64,000 nucleotides of DNA from Devosia sp. (GTDB taxonomy: Bacteria; Pseudomonadota; Alphaproteobacteria; Rhizobiales; Devosiaceae), in NCBI RefSeq assembly GCF_024707125.1, contig NZ_JANQAH010000008.1, positions 1 to 64,000 of the forward strand, given 5' to 3'. The position numbers were made by a program, and so were the translations under genes. Below are positions 1 to 6,835 of the stretch, piece by piece (positions within the stretch are counted from its first letter, which is position 1; the number at the start of each line of letters is the position of its first letter). Under the pieces are notes generated by a model. The model did no database searches and was not told where the DNA came from. It worked only from the letters and a program-made list of their open reading frames with translations.

Positions 1-270
1 CTCGCCGGCCTGAACAAACGCCGCGTCCGCGCCATGGCGGCCCACCTCGGCGTGCCTTCGGAGCTGGTGTTCAAGGTGCCGACCGCCGACCTCGAGGACA
101 ATGCCCCGTTGCGGCCCGACGAGGACGCATATGGGGTGACGTACGACCAGATCGACGATTTCCTCGAAGGCATGACGGTCCCCGATTTCGCCCGCGATCG
201 GATCGTGGGCGCCTATCGCGCGACCGCCCACAAGCGAGCCCTTCCGGTCGCCGCCAACGCCGCGAAATGA
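1..270 (+). CDS. nadE: NAD+ synthase, C-terminal part (partial)
   Basis: The open frame runs in from the left edge and stops at 268-270, so only the last 89 codons are present. NadE amidates nicotinic acid adenine dinucleotide to NAD+ in the cytoplasm, using ATP and ammonia. The segment NKRRVRAMAAHLGVPSELV followed by PTADLE and LRPDEDAYGVTYDQIDDFLEG is characteristic of the C-terminal lobe of the family. The gene ends just before a convergent cytochrome gene. It looks like a housekeeping gene next to which the metal and defence genes lie. Assignment is by family recognition of the fragment. Confidence 0.85.
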   Translation, partial: LAGLNKRRVRAMAAHLGVPSELVFKVPTADLEDNAPLRPDEDAYGVTYDQIDDFLEGMTVPDFARDRIVGAYRATAHKRALPVAANAAK

Positions 271-279
271 CCGTGTCGC

Positions 280-711
280 CTACGGTCGAAGTGCATCCGC
301 GGCCGACTTGGCGGCCTGCACGTCGCGCTGGCGGTCGGGCCAGGTGCTCTTGATGTAATCGAGCACGGCGGCGATCTCGCCGTCGTCGAGCACGGCACCG
401 AAGCCCGGCATGTCGGTCTCGTAGCCTGGCATCATGGCCGCCGGCCCTTCCTTGACGATCCGGAACAGTTGCCGGTCGGAATGATGCCAGGTGTGGCCGG
501 TCGCGTCGTGGGGCGGTGCCGGCAGCCGTCCGGTCGGCAGCCGCTGCTTCCAGTTCGGCTGACCTTCGAGGTTCGCGCCATGGCAGCTCGCGCAGTGGTC
601 GACATAGACCTGCCTGCCTGGAACGTCTTCGGCAATGGCCGCTCCCGAGGCCCCCACCAGCACGACGGCGATCAGGACGGCGAGGTGTTGAGCGCTTCGA
701 TGACGCGACAT
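280..711 (-). CDS. Class I c-type cytochrome, exported
   Basis: A 143-residue secreted cytochrome c. After an Ala-rich signal peptide, a single haem site CASCH lies near the N-terminus. A Met-rich stretch ([15 protein letters not shown]) could supply the axial methionine. I prefer the ATG at 711 because a GA-rich AAAGGGG lies upstream; an ATG at 735 would add eight residues. The start lies 40 bases inside the 3' end of the upstream merR gene, so the two are probably co-transcribed. A clear paralogue sits at 26.8-27.2 kb in the copper island, sharing [23 protein letters not shown] and DYIKSTWPDR-type blocks. It probably carries electrons in the periplasm; its role in metal resistance is not known to me. 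Confidence 0.85.
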   Translation of the reverse strand: MSRHRSAQHLAVLIAVVLVGASGAAIAEDVPGRQVYVDHCASCHGANLEGQPNWKQRLPTGRLPAPPHDATGHTWHHSDRQLFRIVKEGPAAMMPGYETDMPGFGAVLDDGEIAAVLDYIKSTWPDRQRDVQAAKSAADALRP

Positions 712-1067
712 TCCGCGACGACCCCTTTCCGGCATTCGACGACCATCCGCGACAATTCCGCTCGCAGGCTCTGCAACTGCGCCAGGCGGCGTTCGACCTC
801 GTCCAGTTGAGCCTGTGCGATTCGACTGGCATCGGTGCAGGAGGCCTCGGGCTGTTCCTGCAAGGCCAGCAAGGTGCGGACGGACTGCAGGTCGAAGCCG
901 AGATCGCGGGCGTGGCGGATGAAACCCAGACGGCGGACGTCGGCCTCGCCATAGACGCGGCGCCCGTTGCCCTGGCGGGCCGGAACGGGCAGCACGCCAG
1001 CCCGTTCGTAGTAGCGGATGGTCTCGACGTTGACCCCCGCGTTGCGGGATAGATCCCCGATCTGCAT
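672..1067 (-). CDS. MerR-family metal-responsive regulator (ZntR/CadR/PbrR-like)
   Basis: A 131-residue regulator beginning MQIGDLSRNAGVNVETIRYYE, the classic MerR helix-turn-helix start, followed by RRVYGEADVRRLGFIRHARDLGF. A coiled-coil dimerisation helix follows, then cysteines in SCTD, VECRKG and AECRVIEAL, the arrangement seen in Zn/Cd/Pb sensors of this family. The frame continues upstream, but the motif and family length favour the ATG at 1065-1067. It is divergent from the CDF exporter and shares with it a promoter with a 19-bp spacer and a perfect dyad. It very likely activates that exporter when metal binds. The exact metal cannot be read from sequence. Confidence 0.88.
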   Translation of the reverse strand: MQIGDLSRNAGVNVETIRYYERAGVLPVPARQGNGRRVYGEADVRRLGFIRHARDLGFDLQSVRTLLALQEQPEASCTDASRIAQAQLDEVERRLAQLQSLRAELSRMVVECRKGVVAECRVIEALNTSPS

Positions 1068-1074
1068 TTCCTGC

Positions 1075-1105
1075 TTGCTCCTGTAGTGACTACAGGTTGT
1101 AGCCT
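1075..1105 (+). promoter_or_regulatory. MerR-type promoter with dyad operator
   Basis: A -35 element TTGCTC (1075-1080) and a -10 element TAGCCT (1100-1105) are separated by 19 bases, longer than normal and the hallmark of MerR-activated promoters. The spacer contains the perfect dyad CCTGTAG-TGA-CTACAGG (1080-1096). It drives the exporter starting at 1139, whose ribosome site AAGAAGGAG lies at 1122-1130. Confidence 0.85.
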
Positions 1106-1138
1106 CTGCAGCAATTCGTCTCAAGAAGGAGCAAGGGC

Positions 1139-2020
1139 ATGAGCGCTGCTGCCGAAACCATACGCTACCAAGTCACCGGCATGGACTGCTCGTCCTGCGC
1201 CGCCAAGATAGAAGGGGCCGCCCGCAAGGTGGACGGCATCCAGGACGTCAAGGTCTCCATCGCCTCACAGATCATGACGCTCGAGGTCGACGATCCCGGT
1301 CGGCGCCTGCCAATCCTCGAGACCGCGGTGACGGACCTCGGCTACCAGCTCGACCGGATCGGCGGGCAGAAAGCCTCGAGCTCCGAGCACGACCACGACG
1401 AGGACGGTGATGACGACGACCACATTCCGGACCTCTCCCACGTCACCCCGGCCTACAAGCGGGCCCTCTGGATCGTCGTGCTGCTCAACGTCGGCTACGG
1501 CATCGTCGAGATCGCCGGCAGCTTCATCGCCGGCTCCCAGGCGCTGCAGGCCGATTCCCTCGACTTCCTGGGCGACGGGCTGATCTCGTTCCTGGGCCTG
1601 ATCGCAGTGGGCTGGGGCCTTGCCGCCCGTGCCAAGGCGGCCTTGTTGCAGGGCATCTTCCTCGGCCTGCTCGGTCTGGGCGTGGTCGCGTCCACGGTCT
1701 ACCGGGTCTTCATCGAGCACCAGCCCGAGAGCCTCGTAATGGGCGGCTTCGCGCTGGTGGCGTTCGTCGTCAACGTGCTGGCCGCAGTAGTGCTGATCCC
1801 GCACCGCAGGGGCGACGCCAACATGCGGGCGGTCTGGCTGTTCTCCCGCAACGACGCCATCGGCAACCTGGCCGTGGTCGCCGCCGCGGCTGCCGTCTGG
1901 TGGACCGGGTCGCAGTGGCCGGACCTGATCGTCGCCTTCGCCGTCGCGGGCCTGTTCCTGCAATCGGCCTGGTCGATCATCCGCGATGCAAGGTCTGACC
2001 TGCGGCAGGCGGGCCGATGA
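1139..2020 (+). CDS. HMA-fused cation diffusion facilitator (heavy-metal exporter)
   Basis: A 293-residue membrane protein with an N-terminal heavy-metal-associated domain (residues about 7-75) carrying GMDCSSC, cysteines 17 and 20. An acidic/His linker (EHDHDEDGDDDDH) follows, then a CDF membrane domain of about six helices from residue 105 on. The usual CDF helix-2 metal site appears as ADSLDFLGD, with Asp where many members have His, and the helix-5 site as NDAIGN. This is an atypical subgroup often found next to MerR regulators. It should export Zn, Cd, Pb or Co from the cytoplasm. The stop overlaps the lspA start by ATGA, implying translational coupling. Confidence 0.85.
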   Translation: MSAAAETIRYQVTGMDCSSCAAKIEGAARKVDGIQDVKVSIASQIMTLEVDDPGRRLPILETAVTDLGYQLDRIGGQKASSSEHDHDEDGDDDDHIPDLSHVTPAYKRALWIVVLLNVGYGIVEIAGSFIAGSQALQADSLDFLGDGLISFLGLIAVGWGLAARAKAALLQGIFLGLLGLGVVASTVYRVFIEHQPESLVMGGFALVAFVVNVLAAVVLIPHRRGDANMRAVWLFSRNDAIGNLAVVAAAAAVWWTGSQWPDLIVAFAVAGLFLQSAWSIIRDARSDLRQAGR

Positions 2021-2508
2021 GCAATCGCGACGCCTCGCTCTTCCTCGTCCTCGGCATCATCGGCGTGGACGCCTCCACCAAGGAGGCCGCCCTGATGTAT
2101 CTCGACGGGGCGAGCGTGCCGGTGCTGCCGGTGTTGAACCTGACCCTGGGCTTCAACACCGGGGTGAGCTTCGGCATGTTCGCCGCGGACGGGCCCGGGG
2201 GTTGGTGGACGATCGTCCTCGTGACCCTGGCGGTGTCAGCGGTGGTCGCCTGGCTGTGGCACAGGAGCCATGGGCGCCTCGAGCGCCTTGGCTACGCCGC
2301 CATCCTGGGCGGGGCGCTGGGCAATCTCGTCGACCGGGTTCCCGATGGCGCGGTCACCGACTTCATCGACCTGCATGCGGGCGGCTGGCACTTCCCCACC
2401 TTCAACCTGGCGGACGTCGGCATCACCGCCGGCGTCGTCATGCTGCTGATGGCGACCGTCACCGGCGCCTTCGCGGGCCGTACCGAACCCGGTGCGGGGC
2501 GCCCTTAG
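2017..2508 (+). CDS. lspA: Signal peptidase II (lipoprotein signal peptidase), accessory copy
   Basis: A 163-residue membrane aspartic protease that removes signal peptides from prolipoproteins. Family landmarks are present: DASTKEAA near the N-terminus, NTGVSFGMF, GGALGNLVDRV with the first catalytic Asp, and FNLADVGI with the second. Four hydrophobic segments fit the family. Its start overlaps the exporter stop (ATGA). An lspA copy in a MerR/exporter operon is a known arrangement in lead and cadmium resistance loci such as pbr; its metal-specific role there is not established. It ends four bases before the convergent transpeptidase gene. Confidence 0.9.
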   Translation: MSNRDASLFLVLGIIGVDASTKEAALMYLDGASVPVLPVLNLTLGFNTGVSFGMFAADGPGGWWTIVLVTLAVSAVVAWLWHRSHGRLERLGYAAILGGALGNLVDRVPDGAVTDFIDLHAGGWHFPTFNLADVGITAGVVMLLMATVTGAFAGRTEPGAGRP

Positions 2509-2512
2509 TCCT

Positions 2513-3289
2513 TCAGAGGGCGGCCATGGTCGAGAGCGGCGCGACGGGACAGGCGCCGTTGGGATCGAGCGGAGCGGCGCCGGTGCGGTTGAACACGTAG
2601 CGCTTCTCGCAGACATCGACCGCCGGCGGCAGCTTGGTCGCATCGAAGATGTCGGTGCCTTCCTTGAGGTTGCGCCAGAACGCCAGGTGCGGGCTGGCGG
2701 CATTGGCGGACAGGTTGGCCTCGTTCATGCGGAACGGCAGCAACTGCATCTGGACGGATCGGTTGCCGCCCCTGAACGACTCCCGGACCAGGGCATAGAG
2801 TTCCTTGACCCCCTCGTCGGTCATGGCGAAGCAGCCGACCGACTTGCAGTCACCATGCACCATCAGGTTGCTTCCCGTGCGGCCCCAGGCCTGGTCGAAC
2901 TTGTTGGGGAAGCCGACATTGAACGAGAGCCAATAGGCCGACTTGGGGTTCAGGTGGCCAGGCGTGACGTCGTAGAATCCCTCGGGCGACTGGTAGTCGC
3001 CTTCCTGGATCTTGGGGCCCAGCCCGCCCGACCACTTGCAGATCGCGTAGGTCTTCACCAGGGCATATTGCCCGCTTCCGGTCCGCTTCCAGACCTCGAG
3101 TTCCGAGGACTGCTTGAAGACGCGGATCATCATCGGCTCGGCGGGGGAGGAGCCGATGGCGGCGAGCCGGTCCACCAAGGCTTTCGGCAGGGGAACGTTG
3201 TGGCGATTGTCGCCGACGAACTGGCTGCAGCCGGCCAGTGCCACGGCGAGAACCAGAAGGGCGATGGCACGAAGGGTGTTGGCAAGCAT
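2513..3289 (-). CDS. L,D-transpeptidase lipoprotein (YafK-like)
   Basis: A predicted lipoprotein of about 258 residues. From the ATG at 3287-3289 it has a hydrophobic leader ending in the lipobox LAGC, so it should be anchored in the envelope. The YkuD-type active site is HGDCKSVGCFAMTD, with catalytic Cys and upstream His, matching the YafK branch that handles cross-links or protein attachment on peptidoglycan. The frame could begin 13 codons earlier, but the leader argues for 3289. It is convergent with lspA and apparently its own unit. Confidence 0.8.
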   Translation of the reverse strand: MLANTLRAIALLVLAVALAGCSQFVGDNRHNVPLPKALVDRLAAIGSSPAEPMMIRVFKQSSELEVWKRTGSGQYALVKTYAICKWSGGLGPKIQEGDYQSPEGFYDVTPGHLNPKSAYWLSFNVGFPNKFDQAWGRTGSNLMVHGDCKSVGCFAMTDEGVKELYALVRESFRGGNRSVQMQLLPFRMNEANLSANAASPHLAFWRNLKEGTDIFDATKLPPAVDVCEKRYVFNRTGAAPLDPNGACPVAPLSTMAAL

Positions 3290-3437
3290 GGAGGTTTCCG
3301 CAATAGATACCCGACCATATCCCGGCACCGGTTACCGGAAGGTGTTCCACCTCGTCCTCGGAAACCTTGGCGCCTTGAAGGCGTTCATCATGCAATGGCC
3401 GACAAACTCGACATTTGCATGCCGAAGGACTATATGA

Positions 3438-3668
3438 TTGCGCATGGATAGGCATCATGCAGATATGATCGTGCCCAAGGACTTCCCCGAGCTCGGCATG
3501 CTCGCGTGGAACCGCGATGCCGCACGTCCGATCGATCGCGAGGAAGCCTTCGAGCTCTACGAGCGGAACTGGCGCCATGTCGATGCCGAGCACCTCACCG
3601 TCGAGGAAGCCGAACTGATCGAGGACCTCACCGAGGAATTCGGCCACGGCCATCGGATGTTCGCCTGA
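3438..3668 (+). CDS. Small acidic protein upstream of AbiEii-type nucleotidyltransferase
   Basis: A 76-residue acidic protein of unrecognised family, with blocks DREEAFELYERNWRHVD and LTVEEAELIEDLTEEFGHG. A TTG at 3438 follows an AAGGAC ribosome site at good distance; an in-frame ATG at 3444 is the alternative. It sits 46 bases upstream of the nucleotidyltransferase gene on the same strand, with a 16-bp palindrome in the gap, so the pair behaves like a two-gene toxin-antitoxin unit. Whether this is the antitoxin is inference: known AbiEi antitoxins are larger and carry a winged helix. Confidence 0.6.
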   Translation: MRMDRHHADMIVPKDFPELGMLAWNRDAARPIDREEAFELYERNWRHVDAEHLTVEEAELIEDLTEEFGHGHRMFA

Positions 3669-3690
3669 CACTTTCGTCCCGAGGGACTAT

Positions 3691-3706
3691 CCTGTTCGCG
3701 AACAGG
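3691..3706. promoter_or_regulatory. 16-bp perfect palindrome overlapping a Shine-Dalgarno
   Basis: CCTGTTCGCGAACAGG is a perfect palindrome whose right end merges into the AGGAGG ribosome site (3704-3709) of the nucleotidyltransferase start TTG at 3715. It could be a protein operator or an RNA hairpin hiding the ribosome site. The symmetry is seen directly; the function is inferred. Confidence 0.6.
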
Positions 3707-3714
3707 AGGCCGCC

Positions 3715-4456
3715 TTGAAGTTCGAACGCCAGGAACACGTCATCATCGCCGAAGCCCTGCAATCCATGGACCACGGGTTCCTGGAACGCAGCAAGTGCTA
3801 CTTCGGCGGCGGCACCGCCATCGTGCTCATGAACGGCGAATATCGGCTATCCCTCGACGTCGACTTCCTCTGCGCCGACATCGACGGCTATCGGGAGCTT
3901 CGCAGCGCCATCGTCCAGCGTGGCGCACCCGCGGTATTCGGCGCCGAGGTGGAGACCCTGCGCGAGTTCAAGGCGGACCAATACGGCATCAGGGGCCTCG
4001 TGTCGCTCCACGGCCAGCGCATCAAGTTCGAGATCGTCCGCGAGGCCCGCATCGTCCTCGAGGGGGAAACCTCCCCCTTTCGGCGTTCCCATGCTCACGG
4101 TCGAGAGCCAGTTCGCCGAGAAGCTGCTGGCCAACGCGGACCGATGCCTCGACAAGTCCGTGGCCTATCGAGACGCGATCGACCTCGGCTATCTCGTCCA
4201 CTCCAACGGCTCGATACCTGCCAAATCCATAGAGATCGCCGAGACCGCCTATGGCGGCGATGTCGTCAGATCCGTGGGCAAGGTGCTGGAACGGCTGGGC
4301 AAGGCATCCGAGATAGAACACGCCGCGGAAACGTTGAGCATGAGCAGGGACGCCGTGCTGGAAGCAGCGCTCGCCTTGCGGGGAGCATCCGTCGCGGCCT
4401 GGCCGGGGGCCGATCTTCCCGAAGTGCCCGCCGAGGAAGAGACCTACGGACGCTGA
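3715..4456 (+). pseudogene. AbiEii/AbiGii-type nucleotidyltransferase (toxin), frameshifted
   Basis: The N-terminal frame starts at TTG 3715 behind AGGAGG and contains GGGTAIVLMNGEYRLSLDVDF (residues about 31-51), the nucleotidyltransferase signature with GG and DxD metal ligands of AbiEii-like toxins. At about 4070-4080, in CCCCCTTTC, the frame breaks. The downstream part continues in the next frame from FGVPMLTVESQFAEKLLANADRC to the stop at 4456. Removing one base restores a single protein of about 246 residues with the AdRCLDKSVAYRDAIDLGYL block usual after the core. Such proteins transfer nucleotides to RNA and arrest growth in type IV toxin-antitoxin systems. The break may be a real mutation or a homopolymer error. 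Confidence 0.75.
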
Positions 4457-4462
4457 GGCGGG

Positions 4463-5344
4463 TCACTGGCCGCCGAGCAGCATGGCTTCCAATTGCTCCC
4501 TGCCGGGGACGGATCGTGCCTCCACCATCTTGATCAGGACCCGGCGAAGCAGGGAGAAGGTGTCGAGGAGATCGTCGTCGCCGTGGTCCGGCCTGCCATG
4601 GGCGGCCTTCGAGCGCCGCCCATAGAGCCGGGCGACGCTCTTCTGCAGGGCGATCCGGCCAGGGCCGGGCGGCTCGAGATAGGCGGCGAGCAGCGACGAC
4701 ACACGGAAGGACAGCTCACCGGCAGAGGGGGCGAACATGGCTTCCAAAGCCCCCCACAGCGATACCAATGTCAGGGCGCCGTTGGGAATGAACTGCCCGG
4801 CATCCATCGCATCCATGGCGTAACGGAACTCGCTGCTGCTCCCGGCCAAGGACAATGTCGCCTGCCAATGCGTCTTCACCCATTCGACCCCTTCCCCGGT
4901 CACCGGGCCGTCCGGCGACCGCAGGGGGAAGTGCCGCTCCCGCGTGTCGTAGGGAACGATCCTCGCGACATTGTCGGGCACGTCCTTCAACTCGCCGAAG
5001 TCATGGGTGGCCAACACCGATATCACGACTTCGGGCGTGTTCCACAGCCGGATGAGGAACACGATCGCCCTGGCGATGCGTAGCGGCGGGGCGTCGTCCG
5101 AGGCGGCGGTTCCGGGCACCATGAGCTGGGCCGTGACATCGATCCCCGTGCCGCCCAGGGCGGCCTTCCAGGGTCCCGGGTGGGGGCGGCCCGGCAGGGC
5201 CGGCGCGAAGGCCATGACATAGGGTGCCATCAGGTGGGCATAGGTCCTGGTCAGCAGGACCCCGTGACCCAGGTCGATGGAGGCATCCTCCATGCGGATG
5301 CCGGACAGGCCGAAATATCCCGGCTGGATGGGCACTGAGATCAC
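4463..5344 (-). CDS. ApeA-like HEPN domain protein
   Basis: A 293-residue protein. The N-terminal two thirds match nothing I recognise, although the sandwich-like hydrophobic pattern and WVKTHW recall other ApeA-type N-terminal domains. The C-terminal 100 residues form a helical HEPN unit ending in LYGRRSKAAHG, with Arg244 and His249 giving the RX4H ribonuclease motif in the spacing typical of ApeA-type HEPN proteins. These are predicted RNases and often act in abortive infection. The first codon is GTG (5342-5344); a second GTG three codons in has a better ribosome site. It is convergent with the nucleotidyltransferase and divergent, across a palindrome array, from the small DNA-binding protein at 5655. 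Confidence 0.75.
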   Translation of the reverse strand: MISVPIQPGYFGLSGIRMEDASIDLGHGVLLTRTYAHLMAPYVMAFAPALPGRPHPGPWKAALGGTGIDVTAQLMVPGTAASDDAPPLRIARAIVFLIRLWNTPEVVISVLATHDFGELKDVPDNVARIVPYDTRERHFPLRSPDGPVTGEGVEWVKTHWQATLSLAGSSSEFRYAMDAMDAGQFIPNGALTLVSLWGALEAMFAPSAGELSFRVSSLLAAYLEPPGPGRIALQKSVARLYGRRSKAAHGRPDHGDDDLLDTFSLLRRVLIKMVEARSVPGREQLEAMLLGGQ

Positions 5345-5471
5345 CTTCGCGAATCGACGTGTCCGCCGACCTTACGATGATCGCCACGATCGCCCAAAGG
5401 ATCGTCTCGCCATGGCCCTGACGAGGTTCTCGGCGCGCGCCGGGAAAGCCGGTCTCGCGGGAAACGACTAT

Positions 5472-5623
5472 CCTCGTTTCGCCACGACTGGTCACACATT
5501 GATGGCGACTCGCCACCAATGTCGCCCTCAATGACGTCGACTCGACGTCATTAGATGTCGAGTCGCCATCATCAGCGGAGAAATGATGGCGAAACGAGGC
5601 TAAACCCTTTGGCAACGTGGCGA
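5472..5623. repeat. Nested inverted-repeat array with six TGGCGA/TCGCCA sites
   Basis: Three concentric inverted repeats share one centre. The outermost is CCTCGTTTCGCCA (5472-5484) with its complement at 5587-5599. The middle one is TGATGGCGACTCG (5500-5512) with its complement at 5559-5571. The innermost is AATGACGTCGA (5530-5540) with its complement at 5542-5552. The hexamer TGGCGA or its complement occurs at 5479, 5503, 5510, 5563, 5587 and 5618. The array fills the gap between the divergent HEPN and winged-helix genes. It looks like a multi-site operator or a cruciform-forming site. No gene is visible from 5345 to 5654. Confidence 0.8.
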
Positions 5624-5654
5624 CTGCATATTGAAGCTCCAACGGAGTCCTGAC

Positions 5655-6062
5655 ATGCCTCGTCGCCCAGCGTTTGAACCGGATGTCACCTTGGGCGACC
5701 TGTTGGTGCTGGCCCGGCTGGGGGCCCTGGTGCACGGGGATGAGAAGCTGTTCCCGACCGCCGAGCTCAAGCACGAGACCGAGGCCAGCAACACGCGCAT
5801 CAGGAACGCGATGATCCGCATCGCCGAGGTCCTGGGCCCCGTCGAGGTCGAGGGCAAGCAGAGGCGAACCCAGCGCCCCAGTGCAAAGGGCCGGAACATC
5901 GGCGGTGCCGCCGTCCTTGCCAACATGCTCATCGAGATCGCGCAGGAGGAGCAGACGGACCATGACCGCCTTCGCCACGAGATCGCGCAATTGATCGACC
6001 GCCTCGAAAACATGCGAAAGGCGGGCTCGTTCAGGAAGTCGCGGACACCGCCACGGTTCTGA
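5655..6062 (+). CDS. Small winged-helix (LysR-like HTH) protein
   Basis: A 135-residue basic protein starting at ATG 5655; an upstream in-frame TTG at 5631 is possible. Residues about 10-85 read like the DNA-binding half of LysR-type regulators: ASNTRIRNAMIRIAEVLG, then QRRTQRPSAKGRNI, which parallels the wing of that fold. There is no effector domain. A C-terminal coiled helix (LRHEIAQLIDRLENMR) could dimerise it. It faces the HEPN gene across the nested palindromes, so it may repress both. Family assignment is by pattern only. Confidence 0.55.
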   Translation: MPRRPAFEPDVTLGDLLVLARLGALVHGDEKLFPTAELKHETEASNTRIRNAMIRIAEVLGPVEVEGKQRRTQRPSAKGRNIGGAAVLANMLIEIAQEEQTDHDRLRHEIAQLIDRLENMRKAGSFRKSRTPPRF

Positions 6063-6175
6063 ACGGTCGGTCAAATCGGCTGGCGGCGGCCACGGGGAGC
6101 ATCGCCCCTGCGGAAGCCTGTGGATCCCGATCGAGGCGGCTTGCCGCCGACCGATCTGCCGATCCTCATGGCGGG

Positions 6176-6421
6176 ATGGCAAACAAACATCGCGAACCGC
6201 TCGGGCGGCGGCTGGATCGAGCGCTGTTCACGCGGCCATTGTTCGAGACGGTGCTGTTCGAGAACCGGCTGACGTTATCCGACCGGGCGGTGGTCATCGC
6301 CTGGACCCTTCGCTCCGTGGCGAGGCACCGTTGGAACCAGCTTCGTTCGGTCGCCGGCGAAATGGCCGACACCGTTCTCTTCCGCGTGCTGGCGAGGGGC
6401 GTGTGCCTCGCACCGGCATGA
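6176..6421 (+). CDS. Small protein of unknown function (81 aa)
   Basis: An 81-residue basic protein (MANKHREPLGRRLDRALF...) with no recognised domain. Its TGA overlaps the ATG of the next gene (ATGA at 6418-6421), which supports both as real, translationally coupled genes. The 113 bases before it hold no gene. The pair lies between the HEPN module and the ImmA/XRE pair and could belong to the defence cluster. I cannot name a function. Confidence 0.5.
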   Translation: MANKHREPLGRRLDRALFTRPLFETVLFENRLTLSDRAVVIAWTLRSVARHRWNQLRSVAGEMADTVLFRVLARGVCLAPA

Positions 6422-6789
6422 CGCCCATCCACGGGACTGGAGCGCTGGTCTGGTACCAGGTGACCGACTGGTCCGTTGCCCAACGCGTCCGCCGAGCGTT
6501 CGGTCGGGTCTCGATGCGGAACGACTGCACCACACTCTATTGCGGCTGGCGCCACGACGCGAAGCGGGGCGAACCGCTCCCCGTCTTCGTCCTGCTCGAT
6601 GCAGGCCGGTACGTCCTCGAAGTCGCCTATGCCGATATCGGGGAGCACGGCGTCGACAGCCTGTCGCCGGGGATCGGACCCAATCTGCGGCCCATGCAGG
6701 CAGAACTCGTCCCGGCCCTCACGGCACTGGCGACACGCCTCGGCATAGAGGATGTCGGCGATCAGTTGCTTCGGTTCACCGACAACTAG
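6418..6789 (+). CDS. Protein of unknown function, coupled to the preceding gene
   Basis: A 123-residue protein beginning MTPIHGTGALVWYQVTDWSVAQ at the ATG overlapping the previous stop. It contains alternating hydrophobic strands (CTTLYCGWRHDA, PVFVLLDAGRYVLEVAYADIG) and a helical C-terminus (ALTALATRLGIEDVGDQLLRF), suggesting a small alpha/beta fold. The frame is open upstream of 6418 but that part is compositionally a shadow of the 81-residue gene. The gene ends 46 bases before the convergent ImmA gene. No family is recognised. Confidence 0.5.
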   Translation: MTPIHGTGALVWYQVTDWSVAQRVRRAFGRVSMRNDCTTLYCGWRHDAKRGEPLPVFVLLDAGRYVLEVAYADIGEHGVDSLSPGIGPNLRPMQAELVPALTALATRLGIEDVGDQLLRFTDN

Positions 6790-6835
6790 CCCGTGGGCGG
6801 AGAGCGGCGTCGAGGCTCGGGGCGAGGACTATCGC

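Noticed and set aside
71..1114. A 347-codon minus-strand frame overlapping the cytochrome and merR genes
   Set aside because: It is another frame of two clear genes and is Arg/Pro-rich with no domain.
2850..3671. A 273-codon minus-strand frame over the transpeptidase and the small acidic gene
   Set aside because: It is a shifted reading of the transpeptidase; only the real frame has lipobox and active site.
5472..5623. A CRISPR array at the repeated TGGCGA sites
   Set aside because: The repeats are inverted and nested, not evenly spaced direct repeats with unique spacers, and no cas genes are present.
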